Below, piece after piece: positions 44,255 to 56,999 of a stretch of 64,000 bases of DNA. This stretch comes from Trichuris trichiura (taxonomy: Eukaryota; Nematoda; Enoplea; Trichinellida; Trichuridae). The position numbers were made by a program, and so were the translations under genes. The DNA lies in assembly GCA_037903355.1 (NCBI GenBank), contig JBAJFE010000059.1, positions 372,001 to 436,000 of the forward strand. Reading direction: 5' to 3'. Numbering within the stretch: position 1 is the first letter of the stretch; every line of letters begins with the position of its first letter. The notes beneath the pieces are model-generated. The model had not been told where the DNA came from. It did not search any database and saw only the letters and a list, made by a program, of their open reading frames with translations.

Positions 44255-44797
44255 TTGATGAAGGACGTTATTCCAGGCTTAAGCTCAGAAGCTTTTCTTG
44301 ACATGGTGCTGCTAGTGGCTGCTATGGCGGCATCAGTACGTGTGCTGAGACTGCTTCCATCGTGTTGGAAGTGTCACTACCATTTTGTACGTCAAACGAA
44401 GACGAAATATACGGTCGTGTCAGAACTCCACTCTCTGTTGCCAGCGTTCAGTGTTCCGCGTGTCTGCTTTCGGCGTTTTTCGTTTCACGGAAACCACCAA
44501 GGCGATAGCAAGGACTATGGGATCAGGCTTGTCATCAGCAGTTTGTCAAAGCTAAAATGGTTTACTGTGGATGACTTACCTCACTCTAAGTGCCAGTGTG
44601 GAGTCCAAGCTGCCGTTACACACATTGGAATTCTCTTTGTGATAATATCCCGTGCATACTGTGACGAAGGAATCCAAGTGTCGATATTCAATGAAGACTC
44701 AAGTCGCGTGAGGGTGAATTCCCATGTTTTTCAAAAGGCTGAGGAGAAGAAAGTTTCTTTATGGTACGTATACACTAAGCGCTCGTGTTTCGTATAG
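44255..44797 (+). pseudogene. Longest open frame of the A array (180 codons), unknown product
   Basis: Includes SSEAFLDMVLLVAAMAASVR, PAFSVPRVCFRRFSFHGNH, SSLSKLKWFTVDDLPHSKCQ, CGVQAAVTHIGILFVII and GIQVSIFNEDSSRVRVNSHV. The second half aligns in frame with A3 near 37.93-38.16 kb (SKLKWITVDKLPNSKCQCGV, EVSIFKEDSN) and partly with the inverted copy at about 61.4-61.6 kb. A good donor GTACGT at 44765 follows VSLW, so an exon would end there, with the acceptor at about 44820. No domain recognised. The ATG is arbitrary. Confidence 0.45.
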
Positions 44798-46830
44798 TTT
44801 CTGACTATTTCATTGCATCAGCGCGTTGGCATGATCTGTGTAGTCAAGCGTAATTCTCTGCCATTCGCTGTTGTCTTCACGCTTGTAATATACTTTAACG
44901 GACGACTAGGCGAGGTACCGCCGTGCATGTATGTCATAGCGGAACGCAATGACGCAACTGCAAAAACTTGGATGCTTTGTTCCGTGCGCTGTTTGCAACA
45001 GGTCTAATGAAAATGGATGCTTGAAACCGTTTATCATAGCAACCTTATCACGCAAAAGACTGTCTGAAAGATAAGAAAGCTGAAGTGTTTTCTTGAATAA
45101 TGTTGCTTCTGTTAATCGCCCGGGCGTGATCGTGCACGCCGTCAGCTGACGGTGGAGGTGATCTTTGCTGAAATCGACTCGTGTGCTTCATTAACTGCCC
45201 ACTGATGAAACGACTGAATGTTTTTGCGTCTGTTTCACAGAACGAATGTTTTTGTGTAGAAAACTGAAAGGTTGGCCAAGTCGTTGAACATATTGCCATA
45301 GATAAATCTGGCTTGAATGCCCTTTGTACAGAACTGAAGGTGAAGTTGAACAGCACCAAAAGATGTTGCATGGATGGCTCAATGTCCAATTGCTGTCCGT
45401 ATGCATGCGAGTTGGCTTGTCGTTTTTTACTAGACGTCAACTTGGCATATGTGCTCTTCCAGCATGTGCGGCCAAATTCTGAGCAGTGAATGTCAACGAT
45501 TAAAAATTGGTAGGCTAGCAGGTGAAGGCGGCAGTAGACGTGCTGGTTCAAGCTGACCATTCGTCCAGCACTGGATTGGACAACACTTAATTAAATCAGG
45601 TCATGCAATTATCTGACCAATGGTTTACTGGTCGATGAGGTACACATGTCACGTTGGCGACCGCGCATTGGAGATGACAGATTCTGTGAGTGTTGGATAA
45701 GTTCACCAAAGCAAAGTCAGGCGCATTGTAAGTGAAGAGCTTCATTACTGCTTGCGTGCGCTGTTCCAATAAGCACGCTTCCCTCTAACCCAATAGGAGG
45801 TTAAAATCGCGCCATGGGATGCAGTTGTGAGCGAAGATGTAATCGATTCAGCAGCCTCTGTTGCATCCTTCAACACCCGCGCGAGTTGTTTAAAGATTTA
45901 ACCAAAGTGGCGATTTTTGGTCTACTGGGCGTTCTCGAGCAGCGAAAGAATTTTCGTTCACATACTCGGACGCACTGGCTTGTGACACTGAGGGAGAGGC
46001 TGCATGCTGCTTGTTTCAGCCATTTCACCGTCTGCCATCGTCCAGCAAAGAAGCAAAACAATACGGTCATTTTATCTGCCTATGCGGCTCCCTCACGAGT
46101 TGTTAAGCTTTCACAGAAGTGTTCGTACGTAGAAGACTATCGGATTACGGCGATTAAGTTACGGTGTCTAATTGCTCCTTGCTAGGGCCAGAACTCGTCC
46201 GACCTATTTTGCGCCTTCACGAAAATCAGATGGCGGACAAAAAACGAAACCTTTCCAAGTTTTCACCTTCCGTAGGAAACGTTGTTTTCATGACGATCAA
46301 TTGCGTCCAGTCGCTGAAACAAACTTCTAAATCTCCCTTGGGAGCTTTCACTTGTTTTATGATTCATTCGACTCGTGAATGAATACATTCAGCGCTGCGT
46401 TTTGCAGATGCTTGATATTCATTGAGTTTGCTTTCTACAACTTCTTCAAGTTTTTGGAGAGCGTGTTTCTGTTGCAGGTACGCATATGAAAGTGTATGCT
46501 ATCTCATAAAGTTTCTGTATGCTTTAATGCTTTACTGTTGCAGTATGCCATGCTTTACGATATGACAACTGCGACAAGTTAACAGTATGCGTTAAAACAT
46601 GGGTTCGCGAGGCTACCAGTGGTTCAAACAGAAGCAGTACATCTATGAAGTGATATTATGTCACGGCATGCCGTCGTTTCAGCAAGCTATGGCAGTGAAA
46701 CGACTGACTATTCAGTAGTGTTGCTTATGCCCATGTCTCTAGCCAGTGGATTGCTGATAACATCCGATCTTGTAGACCGGTTTTTGTTGGCCGTCTTTGT
46801 GATAAAGGAATGAAATTTTCGTAAGATTCT

Positions 46831-49800
46831 GTGAATACGTGTTTGAAATTCTCTTGAGGACGAAGTGGACGTTTGAATACTAACGTAACTCCAAACGCTT
46901 TTCCATTTTAGTTGCCGTTGGTTTATGTCTGCCGTTGCTGTTCAAGACAGTGCCGTTTCTTCACATGTCCAACTGTTTCAGTCCTCAACGTGCAGAGCTA
47001 TTATGGTTTGAACCTCATCGAATGTTCTTCAAGGAATCATTAGTTCTTCTGGAACAGAGTTTTCAGGCAAGACTAGGGAGAGTTTTTTTCTTATTCTCAC
47101 TGTCTGTAACGGCTGTCATGCGAGATCACCAAGTGTATTGAATTAAGCATTATGGATGTTAAGGCAATTTGGCGCTCTCAGCGGGCTCCTATACCCGTGG
47201 GTACTTGACAACAATGATTATTTACTGTTCAGGCTGCTAATGCTGGATTCGCACGGTTTAGTGATCAGACCGAACTGTTTCCAGCAGTGGTTATATCTGC
47301 AGGAAGTGGCAAATCTTCGTGCATTATCCATTTATGTTGGATGCTTTGCGAGGTTATGCAAGAGCTATGCTGTCCGGAATGGAATTGGTGTTTGTTCCCT
47401 GTATATCACTGATGGACGTTTCTTCTCTGAAGTTTTGTCGACTGCAGTGTCTCTTAACGTCGCTTGTATGTACTGTTTGTTGACATCGTCGACTATGCTG
47501 CGTGGTCTTGAACATGTGCAGTACTATTGAAGATTCTCTTTTACTCTCCATGGGAACAATGGTTAGGCGAGTCGCGAAGTTTCCAGGTGTACCAAACTCT
47601 CTACGTCAGAGTCCTTCAGGGATGTAAATGCACCCTTTCTTGAAACGCCATATCCTGAGCGAGTCGCTCTGTTCCACTGCCAAAGTTGCTTGAAGTGCAG
47701 AGTAGACCCGTTTGTGCTTTTAAAGAAATACTTAGAACTTTGTCAGACTTGAGCTTTTCCAATCATCTCAAGAAGTTTATCATCCTTGTTACTGTATCTC
47801 AACTCTCGCAAAGTCAACTAAACGAAATGGCCAAAATATCGCTGAGGGAAGGATGGCGTATGATTGAAAGAGAAGCTAAATAGCAGAAGTGGAAGTAGCT
47901 TTTCTCGACCCTGTTGTGTTTTGATGGAGTCTATTCGTCGTTTGTGCTTTTGCGTTGTGTAGAACATCGTGGACATCCTCCTGATGCCCTTTTACAACAA
48001 TGTTGAACTATTGTTTAGTTCGGTACAGTTATGGAGCATATGGCGAAGAATCATATGTTTTTATTAGTGTTCTGAGGCCAGTATGCACCAGAAATTTGTA
48101 TTTTTATTTGGCTGAAGTTTGAACTTACGATTAGTATCAATGAGTTCCCAAAATCGTTTGTCATGTACAGCATAGTTTAACATTGCTATGTTTTCCTAGG
48201 AATTTGCACTGATTCGGGCCTTAACGTTGTGTGTTAGATTCTATTCCATGTTGTCAGTGGTTTCCGGTGAACTTTATCTTCGTCGTGTTTGGCGCACTGC
48301 GTCGAACACTTGTGCCTTCTCGGAGTACTCCTTATGAAAGCTGCAACTTGTTGCACTGATAGTTCTCTTCGAACAACAAATTGTGCATAAACAGGGGAAC
48401 TGTCGAATTTAGCTCACTAGGCAAGCCAGGTTGTCTGTACAGCTGTTTGAAGTAGATTCGGTTCTACATGTGTAATCATCATAAAGGCTTCACCAACGTT
48501 GATTACCTGATCGGTAAGTTTAGGAAAACCTATTCCCTTTGCAGTAGTTTCCATTTGCTTTGTTGTTGCAATACGCATTTGTTTACGGTGTGGTCACTGA
48601 TCATTCGGTATGGGACTGTGTATGGTCTGTAGCGGCCTCCAAAGGTAGTGCCCATACCTTGCCAAGTACTGAGCGCTACTTCACGTGCGCACGAAAAGAT
48701 CGTTGGGTGTTATCCAACTGCACTTCAATCAGTTACTTCATCACAAGTGTTGCATGCACCAATGATTCGTCTCAGCGGTCATTTAAAGCATTCGGCTACC
48801 GGTCAGCTGGTTCTGACAATGGTTGGGCAGCAGTAGTCCTTCCTGCGTCTATCTTTCTTTTGGATGAACGCTCGGAAACCAAAATGATGCAAGCTGTAAA
48901 TTTACACCTGCTGGGCTTGCGTTGCCAGCGAAACTTTCATGTTGAACTACCAAAGTAATTTGCATTTCTGAACTGCAGTGGTTGTAGTGCGGTTTGTTCA
49001 CCGTGAAATTATTTGGCGGTAATCAGCGTTGGACATTAGAGCGAAAGATGGTTGTAAGGTTATTATTCTTTCATGATAATTGAAGCTCATTTGGAGATCA
49101 GTGGCTCAGATGTTTCTGATTTGCTGAGGTGGAAACGCTTTACTAACATTTAAAGTGTCCGTTCCCGAGCTGGCCCAAATTCAAGCGTTCATCTTGCGTT
49201 CACACTGTTCAATAGGCTTCTCTGCTTTTGAAGCAGCGTTTGAGTTAGGGACAAAAATGTAATTGCTGTGCATTGGTTTGGCTATTTCGCCGCGTTTCCT
49301 CGCGTCGCTCAATTTTTGATCCAAGGCGCGTTGACTGTTACGTGGGATGTGCAAAATTTTGTACGACAACATACACTTTTTTTGACCATCTTGGATCACT
49401 ATGGTTAAAAAATGGCAGCTGGCCTTCAATTGTTTCGCTCTCACAAAGCCATTTTTGCACGAACGTAGAAATGCTTTAGAATTCTTTGTCTCATATGCGC
49501 GTGGTCCTCGTTGGCTGTGCATTTCTTGTCGAAACTGAGAACGCAATTTGTTCTTCCTGCCAAGGACATTGGAGCTCTGTTTGTTCTGTTGAATGTATTC
49601 ATCGCTTAACCAATGGTCGCGGACTAAGACTCGAATTTCAGTGGACTTTGAAGTGACTGGATAACGCAATGTCTGAAAGGGCTTCGACGAAACTGCTTGC
49701 TTTGTAGGTAGGTACGTTATAATCTTTCTTCTACTAAATAGTTTGCTAGCAAGTCACCTTGCAATTGTTTCCCTTGAACATATGAGTTGACGTGTTGTTC

Positions 49801-50300
49801 AGAATGTAAGAGGCTCTGCATGCGTCCTGCATGTCGATCGTAATTACACGTCATTTGCACATGCTACTTTCCTTTGGCCCAAGCAATTTTCTGCGGACGG
49901 GTAACTCGGGTCTACAAGTGATAAGAACGTGTGTGTGTTCTTTTGAGCTGCACACGTAGTGCAATCAAGAGCGCTGATCTTTTGCACCAGTAAACCGCAA
50001 TGCAAAGCGTACGCTAAACTTTCAGGTATACTGCATCCTGTGAACAGTTTAGGAATTGGTATGCTTCCGATGATGACAAGGCTACAATGAGAATGCAGCA
50101 AAATGCCTTGATCCTGCTGATTTCTAAGAACAATACGCAAACCTTTCTTTTTAATATAAACGTTTTTGAGTATACGCGTGAAGCATATAAAAATGTTTAG
50201 GTTTATAAAATCATAGTACGCGCTACCATTGTCCATGATAGTCTTATGAAATAGAGAGCAAAGCCACGCGGAGTAACTTCACCGCCGGTCATCGTCTTTA
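46831..50300 (+). repeat. B-family repeat, copy B1
   Basis: Matches the reverse complement of about 62.0-64.0 kb (aligned to about 47.5-49.7 kb here) and, over about 48.95-49.8 kb, the direct copy at 54.4-55.3 kb. Frames include 47156-47530, 48560-48958 and minus-strand 49181-49669. Two frames are partly kept between B1 and the inverted copy, so the coding strand cannot be decided. SNCTSISYFITS is shared in frame. Confidence 0.72.
48560..48958 (+). pseudogene. B-family open frame, 132 codons, unknown
   Basis: Includes LSNCTSISYFITSVACTNDS and WAAVVLPASIFLLDERSETK. The inverted copy (minus strand, about 62.55-62.83 kb) keeps LPNCTSISYFITSGACTYDS, AAVVLPAPVF and SESKMM in the same frame but has stops. 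No family recognised. Confidence 0.35.
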
Positions 50301-50690
50301 GGCTTCTCCGGACGAATAGGGAAATGTACATGGCCAGTAATTTAGGGAAATTTCGAAGGGGAGGTTTTAATTCCTGCTGTAGGTACTGTCAGTCCTAGTG
50401 AAGAGGGCTGTGGAGAATTGGAAAATGAGAATGTCCGAGCATGTGTGTAAGAATATTCAAGTTGTTCGAGCTTTTTAGTAAATTTAAGTATACAGCAATT
50501 TAGCGAATTGTGTTTAGTGTATCTTTCCAGACGGCAGAAATACTAATCCAAATGGAACGTTGCTCTAGTTTCAATTCTTTTCCTGATCTGTTTCTTGTAA
50601 CCGTCTTTAACTCTTGGTCGTCTGTGAGTTCTTATGTTCCTTGAGCTTTAAAGTCGTTTTTTATTCTTACGAAACCGTAGATCCTTCACT
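50301..50690. other. No feature recognised between B1 and A5
   Basis: AT-rich; no homology to the A or B units was noticed. Confidence 0.4.
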
Positions 50691-53600
50691 TATATTCACT
50701 TAAAAATGACAGTCCGAGTAGTCTGAAAAGCCCGGAAAGAAGTAATTTCTTTGTGGTACATATGCACTGATGACTCATGCATTGTATAATTTTTGGTTAT
50801 TTCAGCACAGTGCTTTCACATCAGTAGTGCATTCACAAATGTAAGTTCCTGACACTCGTCATCGTTCGCAGCTTATCTTACTTCAACGACGCCCAGACGT
50901 GGTACGACCATGTATATATGTTATAACGGGAATCAATCAGACAACTGTTAAGGAAAGAAGTGCTTTGTTCCGAGCGTTGTTTGCAATTACGACTAAGCGT
51001 AAATGATGCATGAAATTGTTCATTGTGGTCAATCTTCTTTCACAAAGGACTGTGTTCATGACATTTCGCACTTGTGCATTTACCTTTGATTCGTCTGGGA
51101 TACATGCATGAACCCTGACGATACGATGGAGAGGCAGTGCTAAGTGGAGAGTAATCACAGTTTGATGTACCGAGAATTACTGAAGTCTGCGCTTTTGTGT
51201 TATGCGACTAATACTAGAATCAGATTTGGCACGAAAGTTTTAGCCTTGTTGGCGTGGTCATTTTTTTGGGAGTGAATACTGTTTCATGTTGAACGGTTAC
51301 CTCGTCGCATTAGTCCTGACGAGCGAAGCAATTTGTGAAATCCGTGCTTTTTGTGATCAGAACCACGAATCGTGCCCTTGAATGAAACTTGCGTAACTTT
51401 AAACATTAAGAAAGCTGAGGTGCTATCGCGAGGATAGTTGTTTCTGTTAATCACGCTGACGTGATCAGTCTGTACAGACCGTTAGTTGGCCGTGGAGTTA
51501 TTCATTGCTGAAATTGCCCTGTGCGCTCCACCTGTTCCGTACTTACGAAATGGCTTAATGTCTTCACGAACCTTCCACAAAAAGAGTGCTTTTATGGATA
51601 GAAAAGGAAAGTTCTCCAAGTCATAGAACAGATTCTCCTCTATGGATCTGATTTGAATGGCCTTCGTATATAACTGAAGATGAAGTTGAACAGTAGGAAA
51701 GATGTTCCTTGAAAGGCTCTGTTAATTTCTGACTGCTGCCAGTGTGCGCGCCAGTCCAGTGGCACTTTTTTTAACCAGACGTCAACTTGGCATATGTGCC
51801 CTGCAGTTTGTACAGCCAAATTCTGATCAGTGGATGCCAGCGATTAAAAACTGGTAGGCCAACAGGTGAAGTCTTCAGTAGACGTGCTGGTTAAGGTTGA
51901 CCATTTATCCGGCACCGGAGTGAGCGATACTTAGTTAGGTAAAGCCATTCAACTATTTGACCAATTGGTTTGCTGGTCGGTCAGGTAAGCATGTCACGTT
52001 GGTGACCGCGCCTTTGGGATGGCAGATTATGTGAGTATTAGATAAGTTCACCAAAGCAAAATCAGCCGTATTGAAGCTGAAGAGCTTCGTTATCCCCTGC
52101 GTCTGGTCGTCTGATAAGTACGCTTTCGTCTAACTGAATAGGACGATAAAATTACGGCGCAGGGTGCGTTTATTTGCCAAGATGTTACTGATTTCAGTCT
52201 CTGTTACATTCTTTGTAAGCGTGTAGGATGTTTAAAGATAAGACTCAATTGGTGATTTCTGTCTACTAGACGCTCGTGAGCTTTAACGATTAGTCGTTCA
52301 CATTCTCTGACGCAATGGCTGCTGACACTAAATGAAGGCTTGCATTCAGCCTGTTTCAGCCATCTCGCCAGGTTCCATTGGTTCTCAAGGAAGCAAATTG
52401 ACATGGTCATTTATCTGCGTATAGCGGTTCCGGATGAGTTATTAAACTTTCACGGAAGTGTTCGCAAGTAGGGCATTCCCATTTTACTAAAATTAAACTC
52501 CGGTGGTGAAATGCTTTCTGCAAATGCATAAACTTGTCGAATGTATGCTGGACTTTCAGGAAAGTCAGCTGGCTGACAAAAGACAAAACTTTCCAAGTTT
52601 TCAGTTTCGGTAATAGAGCACGTTTTCATGATGATCAGTCTTCTCCAATCGCTGAAACAAACTTCCTCTTCTCCTTTGGGGCATTTCACTTCTCTCACCA
52701 CTCGTCGCACTCGTGAACGAATGCATTCGGAGCAGCGTCATGCAACGGTTTCAATTTCATTGGCTTTACATTCTGCAACCTTCTGAAGCTTTAGAGAGTC
52801 CGTTTCTGTTACAGGTGAATACAGTAAAGTAAGCGTAATGTCATACAGTTTCTGAATGCTTTACTGTTGCAGGACGCCTTAGTTTACAATATGATTCCTG
52901 CGAAAACATAACGCTAATCTTTAAAACATGGGTTCATGAAGTTACAAGTTGTTCAGAAAGGAACATTACATCTATGAGGTGATCGTTTGTAAGGACAAGC
53001 TGACGTTTCAGCAATCTTTGCAACTGAAACGACTAACTGGTGAGTAATGATGTTTACACGCATGTCTCCCGCCAGTGGATTGCTGATAAGATATTCTAAT
53101 CTTGAAATCTTTGAAGAAACAACCGGCTATTTTTTGTCCGGAAGGAATGTTAGTTTATACCCGTGCCTCTGCTCGCTTGCGTCTTAAGTATTTCGCCATC
53201 CTTCGTAGGTGGAAAAGCGTTTATTCGACTGACTCTACTGTCTTTTCTCTTCGGCTGAGAGGGCACTTGTTCAGTTTAGTCGCCCTGAGGAAAGTTTTCA
53301 TTGCATGTGGTCATTTTCGATTTTACTCCAGGTTGAAGTCAGACAGCAGATCTATCTACACAGTGACTGGTAAGAGTGAATCGAGACTAACACTTTTGTG
53401 TTGTTCTCAGTAGTGCATTGCCGGTTGATTGATCACGGCGCACGCACACGACGTTGATGCATTTCAGATAGACGTTATGAGTTGGAAAATGTGTGGGCTC
53501 CGTTATTTTTAATGTTGATTTGCTAGCCCTTTGCCGTTTCTCAAATACTGCAAATGTTAATGAAAGAAGACGGCTACTGACTTCACATTAAGTTCATCTC

Positions 53601-53930
53601 CTTTTACAATGCAGAAGTTGCGTTTGAATGGATGCAAAGTGAAATGCTTTTCCTATTGAAAAAAGTGAAGTGAGCATCGAAACCAATTTGACCAATTGTA
53701 TTACCCTCCGGCTCAACTCTAACACATACGAAATCAAGGCAGAATTCTTGTTTGCGCTTTGCTCTGTAGAAAAGTTTCGGCTATTCTATGGTAGCAATAG
53801 TGACTCTGGCGTTTCCCGTGATGATCAATTTTGGCTCAATTGGAAAGAAGAAAAGTGAATAGCCGCTTAACTATTACACGCTTTGTATACACAAGCAGTG
53901 ACAGAAGATCGTTCAGCGTATTTTAAATGT
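50691..53930 (+). repeat. A-unit copy A5, rearranged
   Basis: Begins inside the unit (end of the 44.7 kb segment: TTTCTTTGTG followed by donor GTACAT at 50756), continues through the later segments to about 53.4 kb, then jumps to the unit's right end (53.46-53.93 kb). Frame 53670-53858 (NSNTYEIKAEFLFALCSVEK, SRDDQFWLNWKEEK) is the A5 version of the segment at 18278-18526. Confidence 0.75.
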
Positions 53931-54330
53931 TAAATATATTATAAATCTTAAAGGTTAAAACCTTAATTGCTATCCAGCGCTACGTTATGGAGGTGCATGA
54001 AGTTCATCAGCTTTCCTTTCTTGAACCTTCCGAAAACTTTAGATAATGTTTCTGTTGCAGGTACATATATGAAAGTATGCGCTACCTCATACAGTTTCTG
54101 AATGCTTTCCTGTTGCAGGATGCCGTAGTTTACGATATGACAACCGGGACAAAATAACAGCAATCCTTATAACACGAGGTCGTGTTCAATCGGTTGTACA
54201 AAAGCAAACGCTCTAACAACGAGATGATCGCTTGTAAGAAAAAGCCGCCGTTTCAGCAAGCTATGCAACTGAAGCGGTGAACTGGTGGGTAGTGATATTC
54301 TTAAGCATGTCTCCCGCCGGAGGATTATTG
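53931..54330 (+). repeat. Extra partial copy of the A-unit intron segment
   Basis: Repeats the TTCTGTTGCAG GTACATATATG ... CCTGTTGCAG GATGCCGTAG block already present at 52.8 kb, with the same intron borders. Confidence 0.65.
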
Positions 54331-55365
54331 ATAACGTCGAGTCCTTTGGTCTTCGCTGGTCGTTTAATTGGGGTAGAAATGTTAGTCTTTCTATTCGTGG
54401 GACGTTCGTAAGATTCTGTTAATAAGTGTTTGAGCACTTACGTGACGTAGGCTCTAAGATCTTTATTGTTTTGACTGGCGGAGAAGTTTTGGTGGTGCGG
54501 AAGTGGTTTCAGCTTGGACGCCAAAATAGTTTGCATTTCTTAACCACAGTGGTTGAAGTGCGCTTTATTCATCCTGAAAGTATTTGGGATTCAATCAGCG
54601 TTGGACGGCTTTCTTTCTGCTCCAGTCTGTAATTAGAGTGAGAGGTGGTTGCAAGGACATTCCGCTCCTATGGAAATAGAATTTCGCACGGCAAGTAGTA
54701 GTTTCAATGTTTTTTGCAAGGGTGGAAACGCTGTGCCAACAGTTAAAGCGTCCTTTTACGAGCTATCTCACTTTCAACTTAGTGGGGTTCTTTGCTCTTC
54801 AAACAATAGCTTGAGTTAGAGACAGAAAGTTCATTGCTGGCGATTTAAGCTGTGTTATGGACCTTTGACTTCGGATGAAAGCATAGGTTGGATATTTTGG
54901 CGCGCTTGCTCGTGCCGCTCAATTTTTGATCCGCAAGAAAGACTCACAGCCTGTTTTATTTGACGTATAAGGTATTGCACAACCTGGATGCACTTTTGTT
55001 GACCATCTTAAACTACTATGCTTAAAAAAGGCAGCTGGCATGGAATCGATTCGCTTTCAGAGACGCCTATTTGTGCGTACATAGGAATACGTTGGCATTG
55101 TATTGTTGAATGTATTCACCGCTTATAGTCGCAGATGGTAACACTCAAATGTGAGTGGAATTTCAAGTGATTGGACAACGCAATACCTGAAAAGGCTTCA
55201 ACGGAACCTTGCTTTGTAAGTACGCACGTTATAACTTTTCTACTGTTAAATAATTTGGTAGCCGGTGCAAGTCCCAAACGCACCCTTTGAATGTATGGGC
55301 TAATGTCCAGAATGTAAGATGTGTTGTCAACAGGCGTTTTGAGTATGCACCTCAAATAAGGTGAA
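54331..55365 (+). repeat. B-family repeat, copy B2 (partial)
   Basis: Corresponds to about 48.95-49.8 kb of B1, for example AGTTTGCATTTCTTAACCAC near 54528 and GCCGCTCAATTTTTGATCCG near 54915. Confidence 0.68.
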
Positions 55366-55439
55366 ATAGTATGCGGTTTAGTTTTAGGAGCAAAGTGAGG
55401 AGGAAAGAAAGTAACTGCGCCGGCAGTGAGACCGTTTTG

Positions 55440-55655
55440 AACTTGGGTAGGGGGGCTAGCTAGGTTAAAGAAAACCAGGTAAAGTAGAGGAAACAGTAGG
55501 TTAAGGAAAAGTTACCGGACCATTTTGAAGTTAGGCGCTAGCTAGTTTAAGGAAAAGCAGGTATGTTGGAGGGTACAGTAGGTTTAAGAAAAGCGGCTAA
55601 GGTGGGTGTCCAGATAAGGAAACGCAGGTAAGCTGGAGGGTATAGTAGGTATACA
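55440..55655. repeat. Degenerate minisatellite
   Basis: Four to five imperfect units built from AAGGAAAAGCAGGTAAGCTG, GAGGGTACAGTAGGTT and related phrases, about 40-50 bp each. Confidence 0.65.
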
Positions 55656-55759
55656 GGACTGTGAGAGGCCGAAAATTCAAAAGAACATGATTACAATAGG
55701 TGAAAGAAAAGGATCGTACATCATAGTGTATAAGAACCACCCTTCCCCCAAAGCATGTG

Positions 55760-56890
55760 GTGGTAATCACTGGCCCAGTGACGGCGACGCTGATTGCTCA
55801 ACTCTACGTTTATTCTTACTGGTCAGTTTACTAGTTAATGCCAATTATCCATTCAGTCAAAACTATCTTGCCTCAATTTCAACGCGAAAACTGATCAGTT
55901 GCCCGATAAACGCATTGTGCGGCACTGCATCAGCTATGTACAATGAATCGTATTGAGTGGGCTTATTCGACGTCTATTACAACTGTTGCAGGTAAAACAC
56001 AGATGAATAGATTGTAGAAGAGGATAAACATGACGCATGCACTGCACGGGCCAAAACGGTTAAGCTACGACTGATCTTCACCACCGTCTGGCAGTTCATC
56101 GTCTTCTGTGTCGTCAAACAGGGTAGAAATGGTGCACTTTTGAAAAGACTTCATGCCTTTATTACGAACTATCAACTAACTCCATGCCTTTATTACGAAC
56201 TGGCACAGCAAATTGACCGATGCTGCACACATTTATCCGTCGGCTCTTCTTTCTATTACTGTTATACATTCTTTCCACTGTTCTCGCATAATAAAGTCTT
56301 TGAAGATCTTATTAATGCAAACGTTCAGCGGTTGCAGAACTGATGCCCACCGAGGATTACGGCTATTTCTATTTTATATTCCTTTAAACGTGATTTTATT
56401 GCTTCTGCAAAGTTACTTCGGAAGTTTCAGTTACACCAGTTTCTGTTGCTGCTATGCCAAGGCCTTTTTCTTCAGATGTTGTCAATCCACAGTCTCGTAC
56501 CCTGTTTATCCATCCTGCCGTTCTCATCAAAACGGACAAAGGCGCCTCCTTTGGCCTTCATTTCCTCTTATGTATGACCACAGGCTTCAGCTTCATTCCA
56601 TTAGCTACCTACGATAGCACCACCGTGAAGTGAGTACTTTCATGGCTAATGCTTTTCACTACAATAAACTTTGTGCCTTTACTACCCATAATTCTATTGC
56701 CAACCATATCGAAAAATATCGACCTCTCATCCATGTTACCGATGCTGCCCAATAGAAACTCAATTCCTGTTCGCAGATTTCTGACATGGCTGGAAACAAT
56801 GTCCTGCGATAGAGCATAGTTTCATTTCTTCTGTAAAACACCGTTTCGACTTTTGCTTATTTGGAAATCGCACGCTACGCCTCTTCAAAA
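55760..56890 (-). mobile_element. Tigger/pogo remnant A (minus strand)
   Basis: Reverse complement matches 58.15-59.27 kb: the DDE-domain part at 56.3-56.85 kb (KQGTRLWIDNI, FNRCLHQ-type tail degraded) and the same 3' end near 55.76 kb. Frameshifts throughout. Confidence 0.8.
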
Positions 56891-56999
56891 AAAAATACGT
56901 GTAGACTTAACGTGTCGCTCTGTATCGCGCTCTCAGTAGCAACTGAAGAAACCACGTGACTAACGAAGAATAAGTTTCCTTAACGAAGGAATTTTTCAG

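Larger units (their letters stand above)
43286..46830 (+). repeat. A-unit copy A4 (left half, joined to B)
   Basis: Starts in tandem with A3 and follows unit order to the intron-containing segment at about 46.4-46.6 kb, then changes at about 46830 into family B instead of the A right half. It contains the longest single open frame of the array (44255-44797). Confidence 0.8.

Noticed and set aside
47233..47412. P-loop-like stretch (ISAGSGKSS) after a good acceptor in family B
   Set aside because: The first glycine of the Walker A pattern is missing, the frame stops soon after, and no Walker B or family context follows.
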